DNA from: Topomyia yanbarensis
Taxonomy: Eukaryota; Arthropoda; Insecta; Diptera; Culicidae
Reading direction: 5' to 3'
Length of the DNA: 64,000 bases
Assembly: GCF_030247195.1 (NCBI RefSeq)
Contig: NC_080671.1
Location: forward strand, 30,001,543 to 30,065,542
Shown piece after piece: positions 45,076 through 56,329 of this stretch. Position 1 is the first letter of the stretch; each line of letters opens with the position of its first letter. Below the pieces are notes generated by a model. It was not told the DNA's origin. It was given only the letters and a program-made list of their open reading frames with translations, and made no database searches. The translations under genes were made by a program, and so were the position numbers.

Positions 45076-46770
45076 GCTAATAATGGTGCATACTATCGCG
45101 AACGTTATAAAGTTGTATTGTTAGTCTCTAGCCACTCCAAGGATTGAAAAAGCTTCTCTAACATTATATTTAGTAGTCAGACAGTTCAGCCAAATCTGAC
45201 TATTTCAAATTAAATCAAATGCTTAGGAACAATAATGGAAGCTTACCTTTTTTGGAAACGTTTGTATTAGTTGCTGTTCTGTAGCACATGAAAAAGTCAA
45301 AAACAATTATTTATTTGCTTCAGATAATTATGTGGTCATTGGAAAAGAAATCTTGATATTAATATTTTTTCAATAGCATTTTCAAAAGCAGTAAAAATAT
45401 AACAAAACATCCACTTGCTTATTGTGCTCTTTGTGAGAAGAGTAGAAGTAGAAAAGGGTGCGCATTGTGATTATATATTCTTTTCTTTTCCTCCAGTTAA
45501 ACTAAATAAAAAATTGTGGGTAAATTAAACAGCTTCACTCATTTTGATAGCAATAAGTAAACTAACAAACGAAAACAATTTTTATTTAATGCAGCTCTGC
45601 ATCTAATTATAAAATTTCGTTCTAAGGTTAGTTTCAAAATGATTCGACTTCTGCTAACCTGCAATATAACTCTTCGACATGGCATTTTTAAATGAGCGTG
45701 CAGCACCTTATGGATAGGACGATAAAGAATATCAAAAAAATGACATTTAAAACTCGATTATACCTGTTTTTCGTACGGGATAAAACTTGCTTACTTGCCC
45801 TCATATGGTTTGTGTGCAACATGGGCCATAAAATTGCACATAAAGGTCGAAAAGTTGATTCAAATTATTGAGATGTATGCAAGAGGAATATGGCGCCCCT
45901 TTACACTGTTTTCATTTGGTTTCAGGATGCAGCCATTTTTGCAATGAAAGGTACCAGCGTGTTAGACCAGACTAAACTCAGGCCTAAAATCAAAGATAGT
46001 ACCGTGCGGCGGTACCAACTAGCTTCAAGCTTACCGCTATTAATCTAGCGATGTATTTGTTCTAGTTAAAGAAAACAAACCTATTTTTGTCTTCTGTTTC
46101 CCTATAAATAGTTTTCTATTTTAGTGTAGAACAGAGCCACTTGCGGAAACAAACCATATATTACATTCTACTTGAAAAAGAAAATATTTGTGGTCCTGGC
46201 AAAATTTACAAAATATTTGTATTATGAGAAAACTATAACTAATTTATGTTCACACCCTGCTTTCTTCTGAAGATGAGGGGCTATTCCTTCGAAACGTTGT
46301 ACTACCCGATCATAATGAAATAACAAGATTATAACAGAACACAATTTTTGTAACATATTGTGTTATAAATTAGGTCTCGTTAGTAGTTAAAATAACAGAA
46401 ATTTATTACAAGTAACAATGCAAGATATGGTTTTGAAATATTTCTGTTATGTGCTTCTGATCGGGTAAGGAGAGTCATATGACCAAAAACCGAAAACTAC
46501 ATCAACGTCAAATCAATTCTATACTGAGCGTTTATATATTCTATAATTACGGAAATCCTTGGGTATTTCAAATTGGATAATATGGTCGTTTGAAGACAAA
46601 AAGAGACATCCTACGTACACTTTTTTAAACTTTTCTTATCTCTACTGAATTTTGAACAAAACATATGTACAAATGTGTCATTTGAAAATTGAGAACACCT
46701 AATTTTGGTTGATATTATTGGAAATGCAGAATCATTGTATTGGAATGCACTATTATAAAAATAGTGGATC
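45076..46770. other. No gene recognised
   Basis: AT-rich non-coding sequence. The phrase 'CTGAAGATGAGGGGCTATT..CTTCGAAACGTTG' at 46266-46297 matches the hairpin arm in the relic at 9510-9550. Confidence 0.4.
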
Positions 46771-47500
46771 AAATTCCAAAAATATCCACAAATTTTAGTC
46801 GGGAAAAATGGCGCCCAACGACCCCTGAACTATCGAGCTATTCTTGCATTCCAGTAAAAGGATGCTTTTAACTTATAGCGATGGTTTCAATTGCCCAAAT
46901 TTGCCTTATGCTGAGAACACTTGAAGCTTCAATGCCAGAATTGATACAGCCATTGGACAATTCAATAGACGTTTCGTTTGATTGCTCCGTTTTCTACACG
47001 TAAATTAGCGAGGATTACAATCACAGTTTATGCATTGGACAGATAGTTGATCTCACTGAATTTATGTCATATATATTACTATGTAACTACAACTGATATT
47101 GAGTTGTACTGAAAACCCCAATAAACATTTTTCGTGATCAACTGGCTTTTCGATGAATTTAAATACTTATTCGGATTGTATGAACCATTTCTTTGTCATG
47201 GTATTGTTTTGTATGGGACTCATAAACCCATAGCTCCAGAACGAGAATTCCGAACGAAACAACTCTCAAATGATAAGGATGGCTGGAAAGAGACTGCATT
47301 GCAATCGACTTTTGAGCCATCGACAATAATATAATTGCCAATAACCTAAACACTTGACATTCTTTTCTTTATACTTCAGTGTAAATGACTACTATTTACA
47401 GGTAACCTTATCTCAGTTTACTATTTCCAATTACTCGTTAAAATATTGGACCTAAAAAATTCTATTCTGTGCAAAAATCATTTTTCAGATATCTGTGATC
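46771..47500. repeat. Unclassified repeat, family 3, copy 1
   Basis: Collinear with 52630-53055: 'AAAAATATCCACAAATT', 'TGAACCATTTCTTT', 'CGAGAATTCCGAACGAAACAA', 'GTTAAAATA.TGGACC' and 'AATTCTATTCTGT' occur in the same order in both. Copy 1 is longer in the middle. Confidence 0.7.
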
Positions 47501-48082
47501 AAAAAGACATCTTTTAATTCCGAAACGAATTCCTGATTTCTAGATTTCCTGTTGACTAATTAAGGTCCATCAATAAAGTAGAAACACCAGATAATCTTAA
47601 CCCTAGAACGTTGCACTGGGGTACTAATGTATCCCACACGTTTGATCGCAATTTACGCAGGTAAAAATGTAAACAAAAGAAATGTATAATACATCATTTT
47701 CTTCGTTTTTTAATTGCGAAAACAGATGTGTTATAGAAAGTACGGAATTTATTGAATCAATGATACATAAATTGGTTTGAACAAAAAAAATTGAAAAAAT
47801 CGTGGATTTGACTTTTTTCACAAAAATTACTATAACTTTGCGAATTTTCAACCGATTTGAAAAAAATCAAATGATTCTAAAAGTTGAAAGAGTGGTCTAG
47901 AAACGGTATAAAATGGAATTTCGAATTTTTTTGAAGAAGTGCAATTATTTGGAAGAGTGAAAGTTTAAAATCCGGTTTTGGAAATAGCCACTAAATGGGG
48001 TGGAAATTGAAATGAAAAAAATATTTCTGATCAGTAATACATTTGTAACACGCAACGTTACTATTACACCAGATACTGTACA
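47501..48082. other. No gene recognised
   Basis: AT-rich. 'TTAACCCTAGAACGTTGCAC' at 47597 resembles a piggyBac-type left end, but I found no matching right end. Confidence 0.35.
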
Positions 48083-49250
48083 CAAATTATACTTGCGAGA
48101 CATTATGCGTTGCGTTGCGTTGTGACGATGATTTTGGCGGATTGCACACTGACTTCATTATTTTTGACTGCTGATTATCTAATAAGAGTTGCTTAGGAAA
48201 TGGTAAGTAGGAATTCATACCAATCCGACCCACATTAAAACCTCAACAGCATGATAGTCATCATTGCCGGCCGCCCCCATCTTCATCGTTCACGGGGAAG
48301 GATACAGGATGAGGTAGACAGGAAGTGTTGATGCTCCACCTACTTAACGGAAGGACGACGATTCATCAGACTCTTCCATAGGTGTCGCGGAGTTGGTGGT
48401 TTGGAAGGGTATCAGGTCTAGGATTCGCTCCAAGCAAGCAATGCGACCTATAAAGTATATTTTATTAGGTAATTGTTTAGTTAGTCTTCGAGTGCACGAT
48501 GACTCGAAAAAGAAAAGATCTTGTTTAGTTTTTGGTTCTTTTTAAACTCTGGGCAGCCGGCTACCGAGAGTATCCTATGTTACCTAAACAAAAGCAATTT
48601 GAACTCCACACAGCCGACCGTGGACGTATTGCCTAGGTAAGCTAATCTTATCTGCGTAATGGGCCGGATCACTATTTATTGCAACAGTATTTAGACGAAA
48701 TTTGATACTTCTTCTCTACGATATATTTATTGGCTTGAAAACTACCGAGTGATAACACATTATACAGGCAAAGATAGCACGAGATGCTATAAATCAGGAA
48801 AAGTATTTCTTATTTTCCATGTCGGAATATTTTTGGAATACAAGTATACGAGCGATAATAACGAACACTGAAGGGAAATATAAAAGATTGTTAACCTGAT
48901 GCGCGGGCTTGATAGCAGTAACGGAGCTTGAAATTAGGTTCACAAAAACAGACGCGGCGAATTTTCAATATGTATTGACCCGTGATCATCGATACTAGTC
49001 AGATCAGTCGTATTGGGGCTAATTTCCGATCAACTATTCATTTTTACGACAATGTTTTCTCGACTAGATCTGTTCGCACCCTCTCATTCTGCTACAATCG
49101 GCAGAAGGCTGATAGCACCCAGTCGTCGCTGGTCTAAGGACCAAATGTCATCAATAGACTTAGACTCGCGTGGAGGCATGAGATAGGAAACTTGTGAGAA
49201 TTTTGTTATCCCACCATTTGACGACCCAAATTATACTTGCGAGTCATTAT
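48083..49250 (-). mobile_element. Probable LINE 3' segment flanked by a 24 bp duplication
   Basis: The 24-base sequence at 48083-48106 (CAAATTATACTTGCGAGACA...) is repeated at 49227-49250 with one mismatch and brackets 1120 bp of distinct, GC-richer DNA. On the minus strand the insert ends in tandem CGCAA units (CAACGCAACGCAACGC), the kind of short-repeat tail seen on some non-LTR elements. It has no long frame, and phrases such as 'GATGGGGGCGGCCGG' look like LINE untranslated DNA. Family unknown. Confidence 0.5.
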
Positions 49251-49689
49251 TTTGAAAAACTATTAAAAATAAACAATAAAAATCAGCAAAATAAGAACGA
49301 TTTTTTTCTACTTCAAAATTAAATTAAATTAATTGATAAATGATTAAAAACTAATATACAATACTAATTGTTACTTACGTAGTAAAACAACCAGTATTTA
49401 AACTGGTATTGTCACGAATCACATTTCCACTGACAGCACGAAAGCTGACGAAACACTAACGGCAACCGTACACTGAGGTACGAATGTACCCCATGCCAAC
49501 TTTGACACCTACTTCCACAAAGGCTATAAGCAAACCACCTTTTGCTACTCTTACTAGGAACTCTAAATTAAATTATGGTTAGGGTCTCATGTAAGTAAAT
49601 GCCGAATTCTCGTCTTCGCACGGCTCCAAAGATGGCGTGGGGTATAGTTTACCCTATTTCAGAATATTCTGGTTGTGTAATTTCCAGAT
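49251..49689. other. No gene recognised
   Basis: Non-coding; the phrases 'CACTGAGGTACGAATGTACCCC' (49471) and 'CACTGGGGTACTAATGTATCCC' (47613) are related, suggesting an old repeat. Confidence 0.35.
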
Positions 49690-50110
49690 CATTCGTTTCA
49701 TGGATTATATTCGCTTTATTTTTTTCGATTTAAATATTTGACATTCTTTTTAATGATTTTTTTTATTTAGCATTCTTTTGATTCATTTTATTTATTTGAC
49801 CTCATTTTATCTGTTGTATTCATTTCATTGCTTGTATGCATTGCGATCGGTTTATTATCTCATGCATCTTATTCGTATCATTCATTTAATTTATTTTATT
49901 CACTTTTTTCGTGTTATGCAATTTTATATTATTGATCGGGTTCACATATTTTATTCATTTTAAAAGTCTGACTAATTTTGTTCAGTCATTCATTTTACTC
50001 ATTTCATCTAGAACATAAATTAGACACAATTTCATTTATTCTATTAATTTTATTACTTTTTAATATCACTGATTTTTTCATTTCAATCATTTTATTGTTT
50101 AAAAGCAGAC
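49690..50110 (+). repeat. ATTCATTTT-type low-complexity array
   Basis: Degenerate words ATTCATTT, TTATTTAT and TCATTTTAT fill the stretch. It is of the same type as 53290-55970. Confidence 0.75.
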
Positions 50111-50149
50111 AAAATGAAAAAAATGATTGAATATATAGAAAGAAAACAT

Positions 50150-50695
50150 GTTTGCCTTTCTTCTATAAAAAGGTTATGCAATCACTCTGAACATCGTCAA
50201 CTTAATTTTTTTTTGACTTACATAGATTTTCCGTATTTTAACAGGGTCGTAGTTAGGGGGATACGGTGAGCCCCCCCCCCCTCCTCTCACATCACTCACC
50301 ACCCTTCCCTAAACCGCCCTTCCCTCATCAAATACCCCTCTACGCGAATAAAATCTTCCAATTTCTCTGGAATAAATTTTCCTAGTGGGTCTGAAAAACC
50401 AGGGCAAAATTTGGTTTGAAATGGTTTTGAGCTGAGAGACTAATTTAAAATTTCTTAACAAAATTTTTGGCGGGGTCCAAATCCCCGAACCCTCCTCCTG
50501 GATTCGCCGCAGGTTTCAAGTGTTTCAGCGTCGACATATAGCGACTGATGTTCGTAGCTGTCGATTCATTGTACGTATGTGTAAATCGCATTGAATATTT
50601 AATAGACATTTCCACCATTATATGAAACATAACCAGTCATGGAATCGTAGTTTGGATAAATGAGAAAGGCACAATTGCACCACTAGGTGGATTAG
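50150..50695 (-). repeat. Mosquito interspersed repeat, family 1, copy C (reversed)
   Basis: 'AAAAAGGTTATGCAATCACTC' at 50167 and 'GCACAATTGCACCACTAGGT' at 50669 are complements of the family 1 ends, and 'ATGGAATCGTAGTTTGGA' is the complement of its internal phrase. It carries a C-run at 50271-50282. Confidence 0.75.
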
Positions 50696-50702
50696 AACGA
50701 GT

Positions 50703-51773
50703 TTTACATTTCTTACAAAAGAAATGTATAGGATTCGCTCAAACTTTGACAACTTTTTCCGAGGGCCGAGTCTCATATACCAATCGACTCAGCTCGACAA
50801 ATTGAGACAATGTCTGTATGTGTGTGTGTGTATGTGTGTATGTATGTATGTACAAAATGTCATGTAATTATCTCAGCAATGGCTGAACCGATCTTAATGA
50901 AATTAGTTTCAAATGAAAGGCCTAACATAGCCATTTGACACTATTATTTTCGATTGTCGATATGTTGTTTACTTTCTGAGATATGGGCGATTTTGTCAAA
51001 ACACAGCAGGTTTCTTGCAAATAACTTTCAAACAACACAATATTGTCCCACAAACTGCACATAAATAGAAAACTTGTAAAAATACCTTTCTAACAAGCTA
51101 TAGAGTGTCTAAATCCGTGCACGAGCGGCGGAGATATTAGACATTTTGTATTTTTAGTCCTCGCTTACCAATTTCCACTAACTAAAAATGAGATTGTTTC
51201 ATACAGAGTATTGCTTTACTGGTGTTTTAGGGGCAAAACTAAACCGATTTTGAATATCGGGGTATGAAAACACATCTACGTGATTCAAGGAATTCGATGT
51301 TGAGAACATTTTGTGAATTACCTTTATAATAAAAGAACTATTTCTCAAAAATCAATATATAAGTTCACTTCAAAGACAAAATAATGTGTTGATAAAGAAA
51401 CAGTGAGTTCTAGTATTTATTCCTTGGATTAGGCATTGCGTTCAATCATGAGGTAAATGTTGGATGGTATATCAATACACAGATCAACAAGTAACTCACC
51501 TAGTAGTGAGATAAAAGATTTCTAATATAATTATACTTGTGGCGTCACCGAAAGCAACTGTATGTTTGAAGCCCAAAAATCTAGCGAAAATTTAGCTCTT
51601 TTGCAAGATTTAGGTTATACTGGTTATGGCGCAAAAATTACTACTTACATTATTTATGATAAGAATGTAAGAATCAATATAATATACCTATCATAATTAT
51701 AATAATATACCTATAAAAATAATGTCACTTCATTAACCATCATTTGCCATTCCTCACACGCCCCCCCCCACCC

Positions 51774-51869
<96 letters not shown>

Positions 51870-51970
51870 GTCTCTCTGTCTCTCTTCTATCGCATCTATC
51901 TAGCTATTTCTGTATGCATTTCTAAGTTGTGTGATAAGATCTTCTGCCAATCTGAAATATTTGTTAATTG
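50703..51970 (-). repeat. Mosquito interspersed repeat, family 2, second long copy
   Basis: Collinear with 34823-36050, including the (TG)n/(TATG)n run at 50816-50850 and the 'TTAGGGGCAAAACTAAACCG' block. A (TC)n expansion at 51776-51894 stands where the other copy has a short C-rich stretch. Confidence 0.8.
51776..51894 (+). repeat. (TC)n microsatellite
   Basis: About 55 dinucleotide units with a few interruptions near the right end. Confidence 0.97.
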
Positions 51971-52139
51971 TAATTGCGAAGGTTTGAGAAAACAAAACTA
52001 TTTTTTGTCTGCTGTTACATCAACTCAACTTTAATTCAATTGTATTCAAAGCCTGTTTCTACACTAAAATTAAGGAAATTCATGGCTATATCAGAAAAAT
52101 ATTTGGCTTAATTGGGTAATATGAAAGATTGATGATGGA

Positions 52140-52620
52140 AATTTTCAAAAGAAAAATCAACGTTTCGAAGACAAAATACATGAGAGGAAGAGGTTCTAGA
52201 GACGACAATGTGAACCTCCCACCCGAGTTCGGATTGACGGTGACGAAATCGAGATGGTCGATGAATTCATATATTTGGGCTCACTGGTAACCGACGACAA
52301 TGATAACAGCAGAGAAATTCAGAGACGGATCATAGCGGGAAATCGTGCCTACTTTGGACTCCAGAGGACGCTCCGGTCGAACAAAATTCGCCGCCGCACG
52401 AAGTTGATTATCTTCAAGACGCTGATTAGATCGGTGGTCCTCTACGGCCACGAGACCTGGACTATGCTCGTGGAGGACCAACGCGCCCTTGGAGTTTTCG
52501 AACGAAAAGTGTTGCGTACCATCTATGGTGGCGTGCAGATGGAAGACGGAACGTGGCGCAGGCGAATGAACCATGAGTTGTATCAGCTGCACATTCGTTG
52601 TATTGGTACGAGCTTTCATG
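52140..52620 (+). pseudogene. RTE-clade (JAM1-like) LINE, C-terminal fragment
   Basis: From about 52140 the translation gives 'VSKTKYMRGRGSRDDN', then a one-base shift, then from 52230 'RIDGDEIEMVDEFIYLGS'. It continues with 'DNDNSREIQRRIIAGNRAYF', 'RRRTKLIIFKTLIRSVVLYG', 'ALGVFERKVLRTIYGG' and 'WRRRMNHELYQL'. This is the conserved end of RTE-type reverse transcriptases, of which JAM1 of Aedes is the mosquito example I know. The catalytic RT core and the endonuclease are absent. The frame remains open to 52626-52628 after leaving the homology, so the open frame 52254-52628 is better preserved than the other LINE relics here. Confidence 0.85.
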
Positions 52621-52629
52621 AAAAATAAC

Positions 52630-53055
52630 GGATCAAAGACCAAAAATATCCACAAATTAGATCCAGGGAAAGAAGTCCCCAAAGTACCCACTCTCGATGG
52701 GGGATATACTGAGTAGTTTGAACCATTTCTTTTTCACAATGTTGGTCTGTATAGGACTTATTTATCCATATTTCCTGCACGAGAATTCCGAACGAAACAA
52801 TACAAACACGCTTTTATGCAATCGACATAGCCTAGACATTTCACACTATTTACTTCAATGCAAATAAAAACTTTGAAATATCTACCTGTCTCATTCACGA
52901 ATCGCATTCTCCCTGTCGTTCTCTGTTCAAGGGGCTTGGAAGCACATGTGACCTTGTCTCATTTTACTATATTCAATAGCGCGTTAAAATACTGGACCAA
53001 TAAATTCTATTCTGTACATAAATCTTTTATTCGGGAATATGTGGCCAAAAAGTAA
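52630..53055. repeat. Unclassified repeat, family 3, copy 2
   Basis: Collinear with 46771-47500. It directly follows the RTE fragment, so it could be that element's 3' UTR or a separate repeat. Confidence 0.65.
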
Positions 53056-53289
53056 ACTTCGAATTCGTCAAGTAAAGAAGCATGAAAACAAAAAGAATAA
53101 AACCAAAAAACGATGGAAGCCCTAGAAAGTCCATTGCATATTTATTAGCCTTTTCTCAGAAGATGGGATTTTCAAAAACATTTCAAAACTTTCTGATGCA
53201 ATGGTTTTCAAATTCGTACAATCCGGTTTATTCATTTTCTTTATTCAAAAATGTGTTTGGCTTCAAATATATGACCATTTCATTTTAAT

Positions 53290-53800
53290 TAATTATTTCA
53301 TTCCGCATCTTTTAATTCGTTTTGTTCATCTGCGTTCATTTTACTTATTTTATTCGATTCATTCTTTGGATTCACTCTGATCAGTTTAGTCTTTTTGTGC
53401 ATTTTACTCATATCATTCATTGTTTTCATTGTATGTATTTTATTAATTTTTTCCAGTTTATTCATTTTGTTCAGTTTCTTCATTTTAATAATCTGACTAC
53501 TTTTTCAGTTTTAATCATTTCATCCAAATAATTTATTTGATTCAATTTATTTCTTTATATTAATTTATAACCTTTTACTGTTGTTCAATTTTTCATTTTA
53601 ATCAATGCATTTAATTCTGCTCATTTTCTTCTTTTTATTCATTTTATCACTTCAGCTCATTTTGTTAATTTGATTCGTTTGTTTTATTTATGCATTTCAT
53701 TTATTTTTTACTTTATTCGTTTTGTTCATCCATTCTTTTTATTCATTTGATCCATTTCATTAATTTGATTCATTGTATTCACTGGATGAATTAAATCAAT
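53290..53800 (+). repeat. ATTCATTTT-type low-complexity array
   Basis: Degenerate precursor-like copies of the minisatellite unit that follows. Confidence 0.75.
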
Positions 53801-54450
53801 TTGATTCATTTAATTCATTTAATTCATTTGATTCATGTGATTCATTTGATTCATTTGATTCATTTGATTCATTTGATTCATTTGATTCATTTGATTCATT
53901 TGATTCATTTGATTCATTTGATTCATTTGATTCATTTGATTCATTTGATTCATTTGATTCATTTGATTCATTTGATTCATTTGATTCATTTGATTCATTT
54001 GATTCATTTGATTCATTTGATTCATTTGATTCATTTGATTCATTTGATTCATTTGATTCATTTGATTCATTTGATTCATTTGATTCATTTGATTCATTTG
54101 ATTCATTTGATTCATTTGATTCATTTGATTCATTTGATTCATTTGATTCATTTGATTCATTTGATTCATTTGATTCATTTGATTCATTTGATTCATTTGA
54201 ATCATTTGATTCATTTGATTCATTTGATTCATTTGATTCATTTGATTCATTTGATTCATTTGATTCATTTGATTCATTTGATTCATTTGATTCATTTGAT
54301 TCATTGATTCATTTGATTCATTTGATTCATTTGATTCATTTGATTCATTTGATTCATTTGATTCATTTGATTTATTTGATTTATTTGATTCGTTTAATTC
54401 AATTGATTCATTTGATTCATTTGATTTATCTGATTTATCCGATTCATTTT
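53801..54450 (+). repeat. 9 bp minisatellite (TTTGATTCA)n
   Basis: About 70 copies, almost perfect from 53838 to 54370, with a single A/T change near 54200 and a short deletion near 54303. Because 9 is a multiple of 3, long frames open on both strands (FDS, LIH and MNQ repeats). These are not genes. Confidence 0.97.
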
Positions 54451-54749
54451 ATTCATATCTTTAATTTTATGCATTTCATGTTCAGTCATTCGTTTTATTT
54501 CATTCAATTTGTTAGTATGAGTCAATTTATTCTATTAATCTTATAACTATTTTATTAATATAATCTTAATTTTTATGTAATAACCTAATCTAATTTGATT
54601 CGTGTATTTGGATCAAAATTATAATGATTTCCATTACTTTTTCTACTCATTTTATGAATTTAAAAGCCTATTGCTTCATTTATTGCTTTACTTTTTTATT
54701 TCGGTCGTTTTGTTGATTCATTCATCTTCATGATTTATTCAGTTTATTC
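54451..54749 (+). repeat. ATTCATTTT-type low-complexity array
   Basis: Degenerate continuation of the minisatellite. Confidence 0.7.
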
Positions 54750-54893
54750 GAGATTTTATTCGTGCAAGACTAGAAACTGTTTTCATCCCACCTCTAATTG
54801 GGTGCCTACTTCTCGTGAGTTCTGCAAACTAATCCAATAGTGAAATGTGTAAGAAATGTCTCATCTCACTGCTAGGTGGATTAAATCGGTTTT
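54750..54893 (-). repeat. Interspersed repeat end, related to 55955-56090
   Basis: Shares 'TTATTCGTGCA.GACT', 'GTGTAAGAAATGTCT' and 'TGCAAACTAAT'-like phrases with 55955-56090, and ends in 'GCTAGGTGGATTAAA', the complement of the TTTAATCCACCTAG terminus also seen at 19975, 23007 and 25376. Confidence 0.65.
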
Positions 54894-54960
54894 ATTCATG
54901 TTATCACTTTCTTCATTTTGTTTATTTTATTCATTCTATTCAATTCATTGATATTATTAA

Positions 54961-55542
54961 CCCTCTGCATACCCTGTTATTTATGAAAAACCACATTTTC
55001 AAACAGGTATAACTTTGAGGTTAGACAAGATTTTCTCACTAAAAAGTAAAACTAATAATTGTGACTCACCGTTTATTTGAGCGCTAATAGTTACAAGAAA
55101 TATCCGTAGTACTGAAGTTATTGCAATTGTTCTGATTGGATTTCACTGGAGCAGTGCTGCCAGATACATTTTCAGTTATCGGTGAAAGATTATATTTTGA
55201 TATATCTTCGTTGTCTTCAAATATTGTTGAAAGCAGAAAAATTTTATCAATGTAGACTGCTTTCGGCAATCTCTTCTGCCCAATCGAGCTATTGAAAACT
55301 TTGCATGAGATCTGTATTAAGGATCGGTATGTAAAAAATTGAGCAGCATCTCACACTGCAAAATAAGCATCTATCTTGATCAAAACTTGATAAGTTAATC
55401 TAGGAGTAGTCTGTATGATGTAATATCAAAGACGAGTATATAAAAAAATAAAACAGGTTTTTCCTGTTTCTTTACTTTAAGATTTAAAAAAAAACGTTTT
55501 TGGAACCATATTCGTGCCAGAAAAATATTAGGTATGAAAGGG
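54961..55542. mobile_element. piggyBac-like non-autonomous element at TTAA
   Basis: TTAA at 54957-54960 and 55543-55546 flank 582 bp that begin CCCTCTGCATACC and end GGTATGAAAGGG. These are imperfect inverted repeats starting CCCT, the standard piggyBac arrangement. A minus-strand frame at 55084-55269 has no motif I can assign. The element interrupts the ATTCATTTT-type array. Confidence 0.8.
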
Positions 55543-55549
55543 TTAATTT

Positions 55550-55954
55550 TATCCATATTATTCATATTATTTATCTTATTAATTCAATAATTAATAAAAT
55601 AATTTTGTTAATATTACTTATTTCATTTATTTTAGTCATTTTATTAAATTGTTAATTTTTCCCAGTTCATATATTTTATTCTGTTTCTTCATTTTATTAA
55701 TTCGGTTTAATCAGTTCTTTTTATTATTGGGTGACAGTTTGTTAGCCTAAAACAATTTAATTTACTCTCTTAATTTCAATTTTTTTTAATATTGTCTTAT
55801 TTTCGTTTGAGCTGATTTGATTTGTTTTATTAATTTGATTTATATTAATCATTCTATCCATTTTGTGAAAAACTTTTTTTTATTTTTTTTTGCTTCATAA
55901 TTATTTCAAATTTTAATTTGTTTTATTATTTTTCTTTAATCTAATCAGTTTATT
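55550..55954 (+). repeat. ATTCATTTT-type low-complexity array
   Basis: Resumption of the degenerate T-rich array after the piggyBac-like insertion. Confidence 0.7.
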
Positions 55955-56090
55955 TAAAGTGTTATTCGTGCAGGACTCTAAACTGTGCTTATCTCACATC
56001 TAGTTGCTTGCCAATTTTGCGAGTGTTTGGCAAACCAATGAATAATACAACAGTGATATGTGTAAGAAATGTCTGGATCAAATTGGCATT
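55955..56090 (-). repeat. Interspersed repeat end, related to 54750-54893
   Basis: See the partner at 54750; both contain a 'TGCCTACT/TGCTTGCC...GCGAGTG' region followed by 'TATGTGTAAGAAATGTCT'. Confidence 0.6.
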
Positions 56091-56129
56091 TTATGTAAAA
56101 AAAAAGAATTAAAATTTTCAAATCAGAAC

Positions 56130-56325
56130 TGCCGCTAAAAACTAATATTTTTTCTAGACTCTTTGTTTTTTTAAACAACTTGCGGTTTGATTTTAGAGTA
56201 AATAGAATCGAAGATAAAATTATAATCAAAAGAAAATCAAAGGTTTTACCAATTTGCCAAAAGGGGGAGTTTCCATGGCCTGAGGGGTGGTTCAATTAAC
56301 ACAAAAATTTGAATTTTGATGGATT
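56130..56325 (-). repeat. Interspersed repeat, inverted copy of 34190-34400
   Basis: 'TAATCAAAAGAAAATCAAAGG', 'CCAATTTGCCAAAAG' and 'GGGGTGGTTCAATTAACACA' are complements of phrases at 34190-34330. Confidence 0.7.
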
Positions 56326-56329
56326 AACT

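Noticed and set aside
47597..48082. Second piggyBac-type element starting TTAA-CCCTAGAACG
   Set aside because: No matching right end next to TTAA could be found.
53773..54546. 257-residue FDS-repeat protein and matching LIH and MNQ frames
   Set aside because: All come from a 9 bp tandem repeat that is open in several frames on both strands; no gene context.
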